A DNA stretch of 64,000 bases from assembly GCF_002749975.1 (NCBI RefSeq), contig NZ_PEIG01000015.1, positions 1 through 64,000 of the forward strand, written 5' to 3'. The notes under the pieces were generated by a model, which did not search any database, was not told the origin of the DNA, and saw nothing but the letters and a program-made list of their open reading frames with translations. This DNA is from Gloeocapsopsis sp. IPPAS B-1203 (GTDB taxonomy: Bacteria > Cyanobacteriota > Cyanobacteriia > Cyanobacteriales > Chroococcidiopsidaceae). Positions 17,376 to 26,057 of this stretch are shown piece after piece. The position numbers were made by a program, and so were the translations under genes. How positions within the stretch are numbered: the first letter of the stretch is position 1; each line of letters starts with the position of its first letter.

Positions 17376-17567
17376 TGGACTTTTGGTTGGTTAGGACGCT
17401 ATCGACGATTGAGCAAGGATTATGAACTTCTGCCAGAAGTAAGTGAGTCGATGGTCTATGCTGCTATGGTGCGGTTGATGCTCAGACGATTGGCTGCTTG
17501 GTTTTTACTTTATACATCAGCTTTGAGAAAGAGAGAAATCACTGAATTTCTACTAGTAAATTCATGA
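17376..17567 (+). pseudogene. C-terminal remnant of an IS5-type transposase
   Basis: In frame from 17376 the sequence reads WTFGWLGRYRRLSKDYE, PEVSESMVYAAMVRLMLRRL and a short hydrophobic tail to TGA at 17565-17567. The FGWLGRYRRLSKDYE segment is the characteristic C-terminal end of IS5-family DDE transposases (the glutamate region). An in-frame TAG lies just upstream, and the rest of the element is absent. It directly abuts the HepT fragment. Confidence 0.75.
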
Positions 17568-17852
17568 ATTGTTTATAAATTATCTTCAGTAATATTCTCA
17601 TTGATTGAAGATTATTGCGTAAAAGCTCTTAGCCAATTAAATCAACTTTAAAGCTTTGCCGAACAGGTCTAAAAATTGTAGAATGCAGATTAGTAAGATG
17701 TTATGAAATATATGACGGGTTATTTAAAACTTGCATCGAAATAAAAAACACACTAAAAGTAAATTGTTTGTAGCACAAATTAATTATTAAACAACTATGT
17801 GTAAGACAAAATAGTGAAAATGATTGAGGCTCACGAGTACGGATAGTGAATC

Positions 17853-18285
17853 TTGAGAAAGTTTTTATTTATTGGTGGCGTCCTGCTAATTCTTTTTATT
17901 TATTTTGGTTTAAACTATTCTGGCTTCTGTTTTGCTCAGATGCGTTACCTAAGTGATGAAGAAAAAATTAGAGCAGTATTTGATTACCAAAATAAGCGAA
18001 CAGATTTACTTTATAGGATACACGTAAAACCAAGAAATAACAAATACATTCCGTATAAAAGCTTCGATGAATATATAGCATTGTATCCAGAATGCTCTTC
18101 CGTGAATCCTGGCAGTGGTTATGAAGTTCCTCCTGCAAAAATTTCTCGATCGCATTCTTGGCTATAATTCGGGCGATGTTGTAGTGATTAATTTTAAAGT
18201 ACGCTATTTAGATAAAAACGGTTTGCTCAAAATAGGAGAGAAACGCTTTGATAATTAATTGCAAAATTGTGGTAAACCGCGATGA
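17853..18285 (+). pseudogene. Decayed copy of the membrane-anchored protein at 18515
   Basis: The first 97 codons encode a hydrophobic leader, LNYSGFCFAQMRYLSDEEKI and SFDEYIALYPECSSVNPGSGY, closely similar to the intact downstream protein. After PPAKI the frame runs out. Homology continues in another frame as FLDRILGYNSGDVVVINFK, and is then broken by TAA before LQNCGKPR (TGA at 18283-18285). A frameshift and one nonsense codon therefore inactivate it. The TTG at 17853 is the likely original start. It and the 18515 gene arose by tandem duplication. Confidence 0.75.
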
Positions 18286-18304
18286 TAATTTATTTGGATA
18301 AATT

Positions 18305-18501
18305 ATGGTTCAACTAAATATAAATAACATAACAAATCAATATTTATACGGACAATTAACCACTCCAACAAATCTTGCAGATGATAGTTTAATTCGCCCT
18401 GAAATGCTACACCAGAACTTGAAGCAGATGAGGTTATTTTTGGTCTAAATTGCTGTCTTAACGCCGATTCGCAAGAATTAAAATTGTCAGTGTACAACTA
18501 G
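18305..18501 (+). pseudogene. Small frameshifted gene remnant
   Basis: ATG 18305 opens MVQLNINNITNQYLYGQL and TPTNLADDSLIRPE. The frame then diverges, while another frame continues EADEVIFGLN and ADSQELKLSVYN to TAG at 18499-18501. The two parts read as one protein of about 60 residues interrupted by a frameshift. I recall similar short N-TNQYIYG peptides in cyanobacterial genomes, but no function is known. Confidence 0.4.
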
Positions 18502-18514
18502 ATTGGTGTAAGAC

Positions 18515-18967
18515 ATGAAAAAAATCTTCATCTCACTTACCAGTATTCTTCTGTCATTGTGTGCAATACTTCTGCCATTCTTTGCACTAAATTATTCAGG
18601 TTTTTGTTTTAGAAAATTGAGATATCTCAGTGATAGGGAGCAAATGGAATCTCTTTTTAATATTTGGAATAGATCTGTTTTTGACAATATTGTAATCGAT
18701 GGAGAATTTAAAGTCTTGGAGCGAAAAAACAGATATACTAGCTTCGATGAGTTTTTAGCTAAACATCCAAACTGCTGTCATATTGATCCAGGTGTTCCCT
18801 ATGACATGGGTACGCCTTTCTTTATTGATAGAATTACAGGCTACGATTCTGGCACAGTAATTAGTTTTAAGTTCAACGAGGAATATCTAGAGCCAAACGG
18901 CAATATTATTACTCAAGAAATTCAAGTTTTAGCTAGACTACAAAACTGCGGAGAATCACGTTGGTAG
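18515..18967 (+). CDS. Membrane-anchored or secreted protein of unknown function
   Basis: The 150-residue product has an N-terminal hydrophobic segment (about residues 5-28: SLTSILLSLCAILLPFFA), so it is anchored or exported. LNYSGFCFRKLRYLSDREQM, FDEFLAKHPNCCHIDPG and FFIDRITGYDSGTVISFKF follow, and it ends with LQNCGESRW. Four cysteines lie in the exported part. It is the intact paralogue of the broken copy at 17853-18285. No named family is recognised. Confidence 0.6.
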   Translation: MKKIFISLTSILLSLCAILLPFFALNYSGFCFRKLRYLSDREQMESLFNIWNRSVFDNIVIDGEFKVLERKNRYTSFDEFLAKHPNCCHIDPGVPYDMGTPFFIDRITGYDSGTVISFKFNEEYLEPNGNIITQEIQVLARLQNCGESRW

Positions 18968-19025
18968 TTTCACATTACAGACTTGTTTACAACATGTATG
19001 CACTAAAAAAACGGAATGATTTCCT

Positions 19026-19226
19026 ATGTCAATCGACTTCAAGGACAACGAGGACAAGCTGGGCTTGTCGGGAGGACTGACGTTTGATCAACTGCGGATT
19101 GCTCAAGATATAGGAGCGAATGCCAACAATACTTTGATTCAGTTGAATAGCAGCAATGAGCTATTAGCTATTCTGACTGGTATGCAGGCTAATGTAATTA
19201 CCAGTAAGGATTTTGTCATAGTTTAA
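19026..19226 (+). CDS. Stand-alone RTX-type C-terminal module
   Basis: The 66-residue frame reads SIDFKDNEDKLGLSGGLTFD and ends LLAILTGMQANVITSKDFVIV. This is the characteristic closing segment of cyanobacterial haemolysin-type calcium-binding (RTX) proteins, normally preceded by many GGxGxDxxx nonapeptides. None is present upstream, so this is more likely the surviving 3' end of a deleted large gene than an independent protein. It could also be translated from its own ATG. Confidence 0.45.
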   Translation: MSIDFKDNEDKLGLSGGLTFDQLRIAQDIGANANNTLIQLNSSNELLAILTGMQANVITSKDFVIV

Positions 19227-19315
19227 CGCAGTGAAGAAGCGATTTGTAATTTACCGCTCAGATCGCCCCAGATCTGCTGAAGCTAGCTTTGAGAATTCAA
19301 TCTGGGGAGAAAAGA

Positions 19316-20014
19316 CTACCAATCAAACTCCAGCTTTTGTGATTTTCGGTAAGCTTCTACTCGCTCAATCCACTGTTGCCAATAATGTTGAATTTGTGCT
19401 GGTTCAAACCAAAAAACTTCGGCTGGTGTGTCTGGAATCGCAACAACTAAGAGTGCATGGTCAAGCTTAATGCCATAATCTTGATAAGAATGATTGACAG
19501 CTCCAAGATAAGCAGCAAGTTGTAGGGGATATTCATAAAGTCGCTCAATGGAACCTTTAGGTTTATCGGCAGTTTTCCACTCGCACAGAACAGGAGTATC
19601 TTTGTAACTCGCAACGCAATCGACTTTACCAGAGTAGCCTAAGTCGTAGTGAAAAATTGAACCTTCAACTAGACGCACAGTATCGATATCTTGTAATACT
19701 GGTTGGATACTTTCCCAGTAAGGAAGACTATTTTGAGAACAAATTGTATCTTTACCTAAAAGATAGCGCTGAATTTGTTTATGTGTCTGCGTACCTCGAC
19801 GACTCGCACTTCCAGCAATTTTATTGGCTTCCTCTGCACCAACACGCTGTCGCCAATTGAAAAGTCTTTCCCGTTGTTCTTGCGGTTTGGTAGCGTTGAG
19901 AATTGTCGTGACACTGGGTAAGCGATCGCCTTTATCATCCACAAAAAATTGCTTTCCTTCTAGCCGAATTGATTTTGCTGAGATTGCAGGTAACAAATCG
20001 ATATTTGACGGCAT
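19316..20014 (-). CDS. PD-(D/E)XK exonuclease-like protein
   Basis: The 232-residue protein fits the PD-(D/E)XK nuclease superfamily, in the group of RecB/MGME1-like exonucleases. The helical motif GTQTHKQIQRYLLG is at about residues 73-86. The nuclease core is DLGYSGKVDCVASYKDTPVL followed by CEWKTA (about 123-148), supplying Asp, Glu and Lys, and YPLQLAAYLGAVNH corresponds to the QxxxY-type motif. A single-strand DNA exonuclease or repair role is plausible. It stands alone; the opposite-strand frame at 19231-19470 is a shadow. Confidence 0.78.
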   Translation of the reverse strand: MPSNIDLLPAISAKSIRLEGKQFFVDDKGDRLPSVTTILNATKPQEQRERLFNWRQRVGAEEANKIAGSASRRGTQTHKQIQRYLLGKDTICSQNSLPYWESIQPVLQDIDTVRLVEGSIFHYDLGYSGKVDCVASYKDTPVLCEWKTADKPKGSIERLYEYPLQLAAYLGAVNHSYQDYGIKLDHALLVVAIPDTPAEVFWFEPAQIQHYWQQWIERVEAYRKSQKLEFDW

Positions 20015-20156
20015 TAGTTAAGTGTTAGCAGTAACTTAACTCTATTTGAGCAAGATTTGCGGTGCAGTGGCTATGTTTACGCAACTTTGCCCTAAACTGC
20101 ATCGTCGTGACTAGTATGAAAACGGAAGTGTTGAGTGAGGGTGGAGTCAATTAGAT

Positions 20157-20825
20157 ATGTCCCGAATACATCGGCTTGCTGGTACACTTTGGGTGGCGAT
20201 GGTCATTCAAAGTACGAGTGCGATCGCGTTTTTCGCAGTACCCGAAGCGAGCGCACAAACACCACCTGCAACAATATCTACTCCTGATGCAATCCAACAG
20301 GTCGTTGCTGCGGGGTTGATGAATAATTATGCTGATGGGCAATTTCATCCTGAACGATTTATTAGTCGCGCTGAACTTGCATCAATTTTAGTCAATGCCT
20401 TTGCCCTTGATACACGTGCGGCTGCTACACAAGAAAACTTAGTAGAAGTTCAAGATGTTCCTGCTTCGCACTGGGCGTTTAACAATATTCAAACTGTGTT
20501 GAAAACTGGTATTATGCGCGGCTATCGGGGAAATATGTTTTTTCCTAATCAAAGGGTAAATCGTGCGGAAGCCTTCGCGATTTTTGCCCAAGCATACGGA
20601 GTCTATCAATTTCCTGATGATACCGTTGCCGAGATTCTCACGCCATATCCCGATGCCGCATCCGTTCCCACATGGGCAAGACGCTCTATCGCCACAGCAT
20701 TAAATGAAGGATTTGTCAATATTGATGCTCAAGGTAATATTAGACCACTACAGCCAGTGACGCGCGGTGATATGGCGTATGCACTCAGCAGATATTTAAC
20801 AAAACAACAGCAACCAGGAGTATGA
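20157..20825 (+). CDS. S-layer homology (SLH) domain protein
   Basis: The 222-residue secreted protein has a signal peptide (cleavage near ASAQ, residue 33) and three SLH-type repeats. They are IQQVVAAGLMNNYADGQFHP, IQTVLKTGIMRGYRGNMFFP and IATALNEGFVN, each followed by an R-x-E/D-x-A helix. SLH domains bind peptidoglycan-linked polymers and anchor proteins to the cell wall. No further catalytic domain is present. An exported CpeT-like gene follows 70 bp downstream. Confidence 0.9.
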   Translation: MSRIHRLAGTLWVAMVIQSTSAIAFFAVPEASAQTPPATISTPDAIQQVVAAGLMNNYADGQFHPERFISRAELASILVNAFALDTRAAATQENLVEVQDVPASHWAFNNIQTVLKTGIMRGYRGNMFFPNQRVNRAEAFAIFAQAYGVYQFPDDTVAEILTPYPDAASVPTWARRSIATALNEGFVNIDAQGNIRPLQPVTRGDMAYALSRYLTKQQQPGV

Positions 20826-20895
20826 GAGATCAGGGGTCAGGTATCTATTAAACTATTGTATGTGTAGTTGTGTGCGATCGCTTTGAGTAACTGCT

Positions 20896-21600
20896 GTGGG
20901 AAGTAAAAAGAGTATTGCAATATTAGTGAGTGCTGCTGTTTTCACTTATGCGAGTCCGATTAACGCTGCGCCTGCAAATCGTCAACCTTCACCTGCACAA
21001 CAAGTGCAGGAAGTTGTTTCTCACCTTGATGGCGCGATGGATACCTCAGCGCAAGCCCGTGCTAACCCTAATGCACCAGATGTCCGCATCACGAATTGTA
21101 AAGTGATAGTCAAAAATGCTGCTGCGATCGCGCGTCCTCATGCAGTATTTATGTATCAAGAACAAGCACTTTCACAACGACTTTCCCAGCCTTATCGTCA
21201 GCGTTTTTTGCGAATTGCACCGAGTGTAGATAACAATAGTATCGAGTCAGCTGTTTTTCGACCCCCAACACTCCAAGCTTGGATTGGTTTATGCAATAAA
21301 CCTGAAGCGCAACGCATCATTAACGTGAAAGATATTGGCACGTCAAACTGTAGTGTCTTTCTGCGTCGTCAACAACAGAATTATATCGGAGAAACATCCG
21401 CGTCGGGATGTCCAAGTAATTACAAAGGTGCAGTACGAATCACAAATCGCATCACTTTACACCAAGCAGGTATGGATACTTGGGATCGCGGCTTTGATGC
21501 TACTGGTAATCAAGTTTGGGGTGCAGAAAGTGAGGCTTATCAATTTCGTTGGATAGGAGGGAACAGGGGAGCAGAGGAGCAGAGGAGCAATGACTTGTAG
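20896..21600 (+). CDS. Exported CpcT/CpeT-like chromophore lyase family protein
   Basis: The 234-residue protein starts at GTG with a signal peptide (cleavage near INAAPA). Its body matches the CpcT/CpeT family of phycobilin lyases (DUF1001): MDTSAQARANPNAPDVR, VFMYQEQALSQRLSQPYRQR, QAWIGLCNKPEAQR, GASGCP-like CPSNYKGAVRITNR and MDTWDRGFDATGNQVWG. Cytoplasmic family members attach bilins to phycobiliproteins; a signal peptide is unusual and makes that role doubtful here. The last residues (GNRGAEEQRSNDL) come from a GGAGCAGA-type repeat, so the natural C-terminus seems altered. Confidence 0.82.
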   Translation: MGSKKSIAILVSAAVFTYASPINAAPANRQPSPAQQVQEVVSHLDGAMDTSAQARANPNAPDVRITNCKVIVKNAAAIARPHAVFMYQEQALSQRLSQPYRQRFLRIAPSVDNNSIESAVFRPPTLQAWIGLCNKPEAQRIINVKDIGTSNCSVFLRRQQQNYIGETSASGCPSNYKGAVRITNRITLHQAGMDTWDRGFDATGNQVWGAESEAYQFRWIGGNRGAEEQRSNDL

Positions 21601-21623
21601 TTTTTATTTGGTGAAATGGTATA

Positions 21624-21724
21624 AGTTCACGTAGGTGAACTTCGTTTTATTTAGCGGCGAATTCATTCGCCAAGCGTCTAGAGGATCTTTGTTTATCTGG
21701 CTGCGAATTCATTCGCCAGGCTTT
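21624..21724. repeat. REP-like intergenic repeat, copy B
   Basis: AAGTTCACGTAGGTGAACTT is followed by TTATTTAGCGGCGAATTC and two copies of GCGAATTCATTCGCC. This matches the consensus of the copies at 15645, 35141 and 47403. It lies between convergent genes. Confidence 0.65.
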
Positions 21725-21730
21725 TCATAA

Positions 21731-23626
21731 TCAAGCCTGCTGTAAGTATTTTTCAAACCGCTGTTGCAGTTCTTCAACGCTAAGATTTTCTGTCCAATAT
21801 TCTACTAAAGCATGACCAAATGCCCAAGCGTTACGCTCTGGTGCTGAGGTATTTTCTAATAAAAGTGACCAAAGCGAGAGAAGATCGAAGTTACGCTTAT
21901 TACCAGGCTTCAAAAGCGAGAAAAGCTCATACGCCATTTGTAGCTTACCAATCACAACAGGCAACTGTTCTACAGGAATTTGCTCGGCTAAGATATAGGC
22001 AAGCGTGGAAGAACCTGTGGAAACTGTAGAGATGAATTGTAAAACAGGACTTTTGAGGAGTGCGGCGAGTCCTTGGGTAGTTGTCATCTGGAAAGTGTAA
22101 TGGTCAATAATTTTAGCAGCAGCAACTGTGCGGGCTTCTAAGTTACGCAAAAATCGTGCAAGTCGCAGTTGCTTTGCAGGAGAAATCGCCTCGACTAAGG
22201 CTAAGGATAGTGCATCGATTCCCCACGCTGTTCGACCTGTATTAAGACCGCCAGTAACCACAGGTAAAACAAGATCGCATTCACTGAGTAATTGAGCGCG
22301 ATATGCAGTTGCTTCGCGAATGGCAATTTCTTTCGGGCGCTCGCCCCATTCCCAATCATACGGAGGTTCCCACTCACGGATTGGACGCAGACGATCGACT
22401 TGGGTAACAACCGCGATCGCAGGTAAATCTGCAACTTCGGTTTTGATATCTTGCAGAAAGTCTACATCCATTTGCAACGCCGGATCGAGTGCTGGGGTAA
22501 CGATGAGAAGTAAATCTGCATTCGTAGCATAATCAAGGACAAGTTCGCGCAAATCATCACGGTTCGCTTGTTCGTAGCCTGGTGTATCCCACAGCATTAG
22601 TTCTCCAGTATCAGATTGCCAATGATAGTTTTGAATGCGATCCGTACTCGGTAACACATCCACTTCTGCTAACTCAGCTTGAAATAAGGTGTTAATTAAG
22701 CTGCTTTTTCCTGCACCAGTGCGCCCAGCAAGTAAGATACTGACAGGCTTTTGCTTAACTTCCTCGACAGGTTCAGCTTTCTCTAAGATTTCGCGCAGTG
22801 TTTGCGTTTGTGCTTTGGGGAGTGTTGGTGTTGTAGGGGAAAACGTGCTAGGTAGCGTAGTACCGCTGTAAAGTGCGATCGCTTGCTTACATAAGTTGCG
22901 TAAAGCAGCTTCGCGGAGTAATTGACTTAAATTAACTAATAATTGCTGCGTTGCTTGGTTACTCGAACGTTGAGTTGCTTGTTTAGCGACTGCTACTGCT
23001 GGGTTTAACAACCACTGCGCCCAGTTCCAAGCTTGCCAAACTTTTCGCGCTGATGGTTCGAGTTTTTGATACACTTCATAGGCTTGATATGCTTGCCCTA
23101 CGGTAACTTGATTGAGTGCGGGGGATAACTTTTGCATCCACCGATCCATATCATCGACAGTTCCCCGAATCAATCCGTAAGCTTGAGGAATATAGATATT
23201 GAGTAAAGGGTACTTTACTTCGGGATGATAAATATGGGCAACAGCAACGACAAGATTCTGACAGCGTTGCCAAAAAATTTGCCAATCTTCCCAAATCGGG
23301 CGATCGCTTTGTGCTTTTTTCAAAGTTTCTTGTAGTGCAGTTTCTACTCGAGTTGCGGTATCACTTTTGATTGGTAGCATCTCATCGCTTGCAGATGCTA
23401 ATTCCTGGCTAACTTCAGTGACAACTGCTTCGACCTGCGCCACGGCTAGGCGAGTCCACTTCACCAGCAACCAACGCCAACCAACGAATACAAGAATGAA
23501 TACACCCCAAATCCAATTCACTCGCCACTCATGAATTTGCCAACCTGCTGCGAACAGTAAGAAACCGATAATTGCTGCAATTGGAGTTGCCAATATAACC
23601 CATTGCCACACTTTAAGTCGCACCAT
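21731..23626 (-). CDS. Membrane-associated Era/dynamin-like GTPase
   Basis: The 631-residue protein has two hydrophobic segments near its N-terminus (about 8-30 and 36-54), a helical region, and a GTPase domain in the second half. G1 is LAGRTGAGKSSLINTL (Lys307), the G2 Thr lies in DVLPSTDRI, G3 is LMLWDTPGYEQ, and G4 is VVTQVDRLRP. Such proteins are often annotated as GTPase family or DUF697-like and may act at membranes, but the precise role is unknown. A second, shorter membrane GTPase lies at 33776-35074. Confidence 0.83.
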   Translation of the reverse strand: MVRLKVWQWVILATPIAAIIGFLLFAAGWQIHEWRVNWIWGVFILVFVGWRWLLVKWTRLAVAQVEAVVTEVSQELASASDEMLPIKSDTATRVETALQETLKKAQSDRPIWEDWQIFWQRCQNLVVAVAHIYHPEVKYPLLNIYIPQAYGLIRGTVDDMDRWMQKLSPALNQVTVGQAYQAYEVYQKLEPSARKVWQAWNWAQWLLNPAVAVAKQATQRSSNQATQQLLVNLSQLLREAALRNLCKQAIALYSGTTLPSTFSPTTPTLPKAQTQTLREILEKAEPVEEVKQKPVSILLAGRTGAGKSSLINTLFQAELAEVDVLPSTDRIQNYHWQSDTGELMLWDTPGYEQANRDDLRELVLDYATNADLLLIVTPALDPALQMDVDFLQDIKTEVADLPAIAVVTQVDRLRPIREWEPPYDWEWGERPKEIAIREATAYRAQLLSECDLVLPVVTGGLNTGRTAWGIDALSLALVEAISPAKQLRLARFLRNLEARTVAAAKIIDHYTFQMTTTQGLAALLKSPVLQFISTVSTGSSTLAYILAEQIPVEQLPVVIGKLQMAYELFSLLKPGNKRNFDLLSLWSLLLENTSAPERNAWAFGHALVEYWTENLSVEELQQRFEKYLQQA

Positions 23627-23755
23627 ATCTTACGCCTGCCTCGATCAGAGTCTGATTGTTGATCTCATCATGCTTACTACTAGCAGTTACTGCAAGATTC
23701 GCAATCATGGCTTACTAAGGATAGTATCAAGCTCATCTGCAGCCAAATCAAATAA

Positions 23756-25090
23756 CTACCGCTTTTTGAGCAACATCTTCATCCCGTATCGTGGGCGGAG
23801 TGTGAGCGATGGTTGCAGCACAACTGGATGATTTGGTTGTAGCGTCAAGCGAAACTTTGAGGCGAGTGTTGCCAAAAGCAAAACGGCTTCCATCATGGCG
23901 AAAGCCTTGCCAATGCATATGTGTTGACCACCACCAAAGGGGAAGTAGGCAAAGTGAGGCAACTTCTTGATCTGATTGTCTGCCCAACGCTCGGGGTAAA
24001 AAACTTCTGGCTGTTCAAAGAATCTAGAATCTCGGTGGACATTCCACTGGCATATAAATACAGTTGTACCAGCTTTCACTTCATACCCGCCAAGAACACA
24101 GTCATGTTTTGCGACTCGGCTCATTCCCCACACAGGTGGATACAGTCGCATGGCTTCCAGCACAATTTGCTCTGTGTAGCGCAACTGACGTAGATCGGCA
24201 ACTGTTGGTGTGCGATCGCCCAGAACGGTTTGCAGTTCCTCGTGCAATTTCGCTTCTACTTGAGAATGCTGTGCTAAAAGAAACCATGTCCATGTCATGG
24301 CGTTGGCAGTTGTTTCGTGTCCTGCTAGAAACAAGGTCATTGCCTCATCTCGCACTTGCTGATTCGTCATTCCAGTGCCATCACCTTCGTCTCGCACTTG
24401 CAGCAGAATTGAAAGTAAGTCTCCTGTATCATCGCTGCTAGCTCTTCGCTGGTCGATAATGTGGTACACAATTTCATCTAGTTGTTGAATAGCTTTTTGG
24501 TAGCGTAAGTTACTAGGAGTAGGCATCCAGGTGGGTAGCAGATACTGATTGCTAAGTTTGGCATTAAAATCCATAACTGCATTTAAGGCAGCCTGCACCC
24601 CTGAAATTTCACCAGCAATATCGATGTTAAATAGTGCCTTAGACACAATCTGTGAAGTCAGCGACATCATATCCTGGTGAAGATCGCGGATAGAACCATC
24701 TTGCCAAGAGTCAAGTAATCGGTTGGCATAGGCAACCATCACCTGAGCGTAGTTTGCAATTCGCTCTTGGTGGAAAGCTGGTTGAACCAGACGACGCTGA
24801 CGCTGCCAGAAGTCACCTTCACTGGTAAGCAAGCCGTTACCTACAACACGCAGTCCGCGTCGGTACACACTACTTTTGACAAAGTTCTGGTGCTGGGTAA
24901 CTAATACTTCCTCAATCAAGTTAGGATGATTAAGCATAATGGCTGGAACCAAACCGAACTGCCAGCCAATAATGTCACCATACTTATGAGCGCACTGGCT
25001 ACAGAAGTTAAGTGGATCTCGATTAACTTCTGGTATATTACCAATGAGGAAATGACCCTTAGGTCCAGGGGGAAAATTTGCAGTGGTCAT
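23756..25090 (-). CDS. Cytochrome P450 (CYP110-like)
   Basis: The 444-residue haem monooxygenase has the canonical motifs: oxygen-activating AGHETTANAMTW in the I helix, ExxR in VLEAMRLYPP, PERW, and the haem-thiolate loop FPFGGGQHICIGKAFAMMEA with Cys392. The N-terminal FPPGPKGHFLIGNIPEVNRD is typical of CYP110 fatty-acid or alkane hydroxylases of cyanobacteria. There is no membrane anchor. It needs ferredoxin and a reductase from elsewhere. No biosynthetic neighbours are present. Confidence 0.93.
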   Translation of the reverse strand: MTTANFPPGPKGHFLIGNIPEVNRDPLNFCSQCAHKYGDIIGWQFGLVPAIMLNHPNLIEEVLVTQHQNFVKSSVYRRGLRVVGNGLLTSEGDFWQRQRRLVQPAFHQERIANYAQVMVAYANRLLDSWQDGSIRDLHQDMMSLTSQIVSKALFNIDIAGEISGVQAALNAVMDFNAKLSNQYLLPTWMPTPSNLRYQKAIQQLDEIVYHIIDQRRASSDDTGDLLSILLQVRDEGDGTGMTNQQVRDEAMTLFLAGHETTANAMTWTWFLLAQHSQVEAKLHEELQTVLGDRTPTVADLRQLRYTEQIVLEAMRLYPPVWGMSRVAKHDCVLGGYEVKAGTTVFICQWNVHRDSRFFEQPEVFYPERWADNQIKKLPHFAYFPFGGGQHICIGKAFAMMEAVLLLATLASKFRLTLQPNHPVVLQPSLTLRPRYGMKMLLKKR

Positions 25091-25737
25091 AATAAATTTA
25101 GGATAAAAAGCTAAATTTTAAGTAAAGCAACAGTTGGTGAATACAACCTATGCAGCTAATAAATAATCCCTATTCCAGTTTCTTGTGCTAGATACTATCT
25201 CTATTTTCTCATAGCTGCACACAGAGAGTGGAACCCAAGCAAGATAATATTTACTGAGTCAAGTAAATTGTTGATGTGCTTATGGGGCATAAAGTTTTCC
25301 CCCATGCAGGACAGTAATGTCATTAACTTCAGACAAGACGAGGGAACTTTTCATCAATCTTTAGAGGTAAATGGCGATCGCATCCTCAGCAGTAAACTTC
25401 TGACAAGGGGCAAATATCAAGCATTAAGTATTTTATGAATAATTTTTACAAAAACTTATACCTTTATTGAAAAGGGTTACTTGAGTTTGTTGCTAATAGT
25501 TAGAAGCTCAAATTTATAGATTTTGATTTTGTAACAGAATTTGAGTTTTTGTCTATCAATATTAAGGAATCAATGTGTCACTAACGCCTAGAAGATGAAT
25601 TCCATAGCACAAAAATTGCCGTTTTAAATTTTGCAACTGAGCCAACCAATTAATAAGTCAAAATTCGTAATCTGTCATGTGCAGTAGTCAGTATAGACCT
25701 TATAAGGCACTCATCAGTATAAATCAGGAGTTTTAAA
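25091..25737. other. Long intergenic region
   Basis: No well-supported gene lies in this 647-base gap. A 44-codon frame (25304-25438, plus strand) reads MQDSNVINFRQDEGTFHQSL and then continues, but it lacks a ribosome-binding site and a recognisable relative. The promoter of the 87-residue gene must lie near the right end. Confidence 0.35.
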
Positions 25738-26001
25738 ATGACAGTTATCACAGCCACACATACGTTCACCAGCAGTAACTTTGAAACCATTGAAACAGCA
25801 TTTAACATTCCTCGCCGGAGAATTTGTGTTTTCCCAAAAGTGCCACTGCGCGTGAGAACCGCATTTTTTACTACTACCAACTCGATGAGTGGTTGCATTA
25901 ACTATGGTGGAACAGCCTCAATTGCCGTCCAGCGGGTTCAAGCTAAGGGTTTTCCAGGTCAAACGATCCAGATTGAGCAAAGTCTTCCCGTTGGCAGCTA
26001 A
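25738..26001 (+). CDS. Hypothetical small protein
   Basis: The 87-residue product has no signal peptide or membrane segment. It is rich in Thr, Ser and beta-branched residues (MTVITATHTFTSSNFETIET) with a basic PRRRICVFPK stretch in the middle. AGGAG lies seven bases before the ATG, which supports translation. It is convergent with ilvA. I recognise no family. Confidence 0.5.
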   Translation: MTVITATHTFTSSNFETIETAFNIPRRRICVFPKVPLRVRTAFFTTTNSMSGCINYGGTASIAVQRVQAKGFPGQTIQIEQSLPVGS

Positions 26002-26057
26002 TATTAGGTTATACTTACCTAGATTCTTGGGTATAGGGTACATTGACAAAGTTGACG

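Noticed and set aside
19231-19470. 79-codon plus-strand frame
   Set aside because: It is antisense to the PD-(D/E)XK gene, whose motifs are clear.
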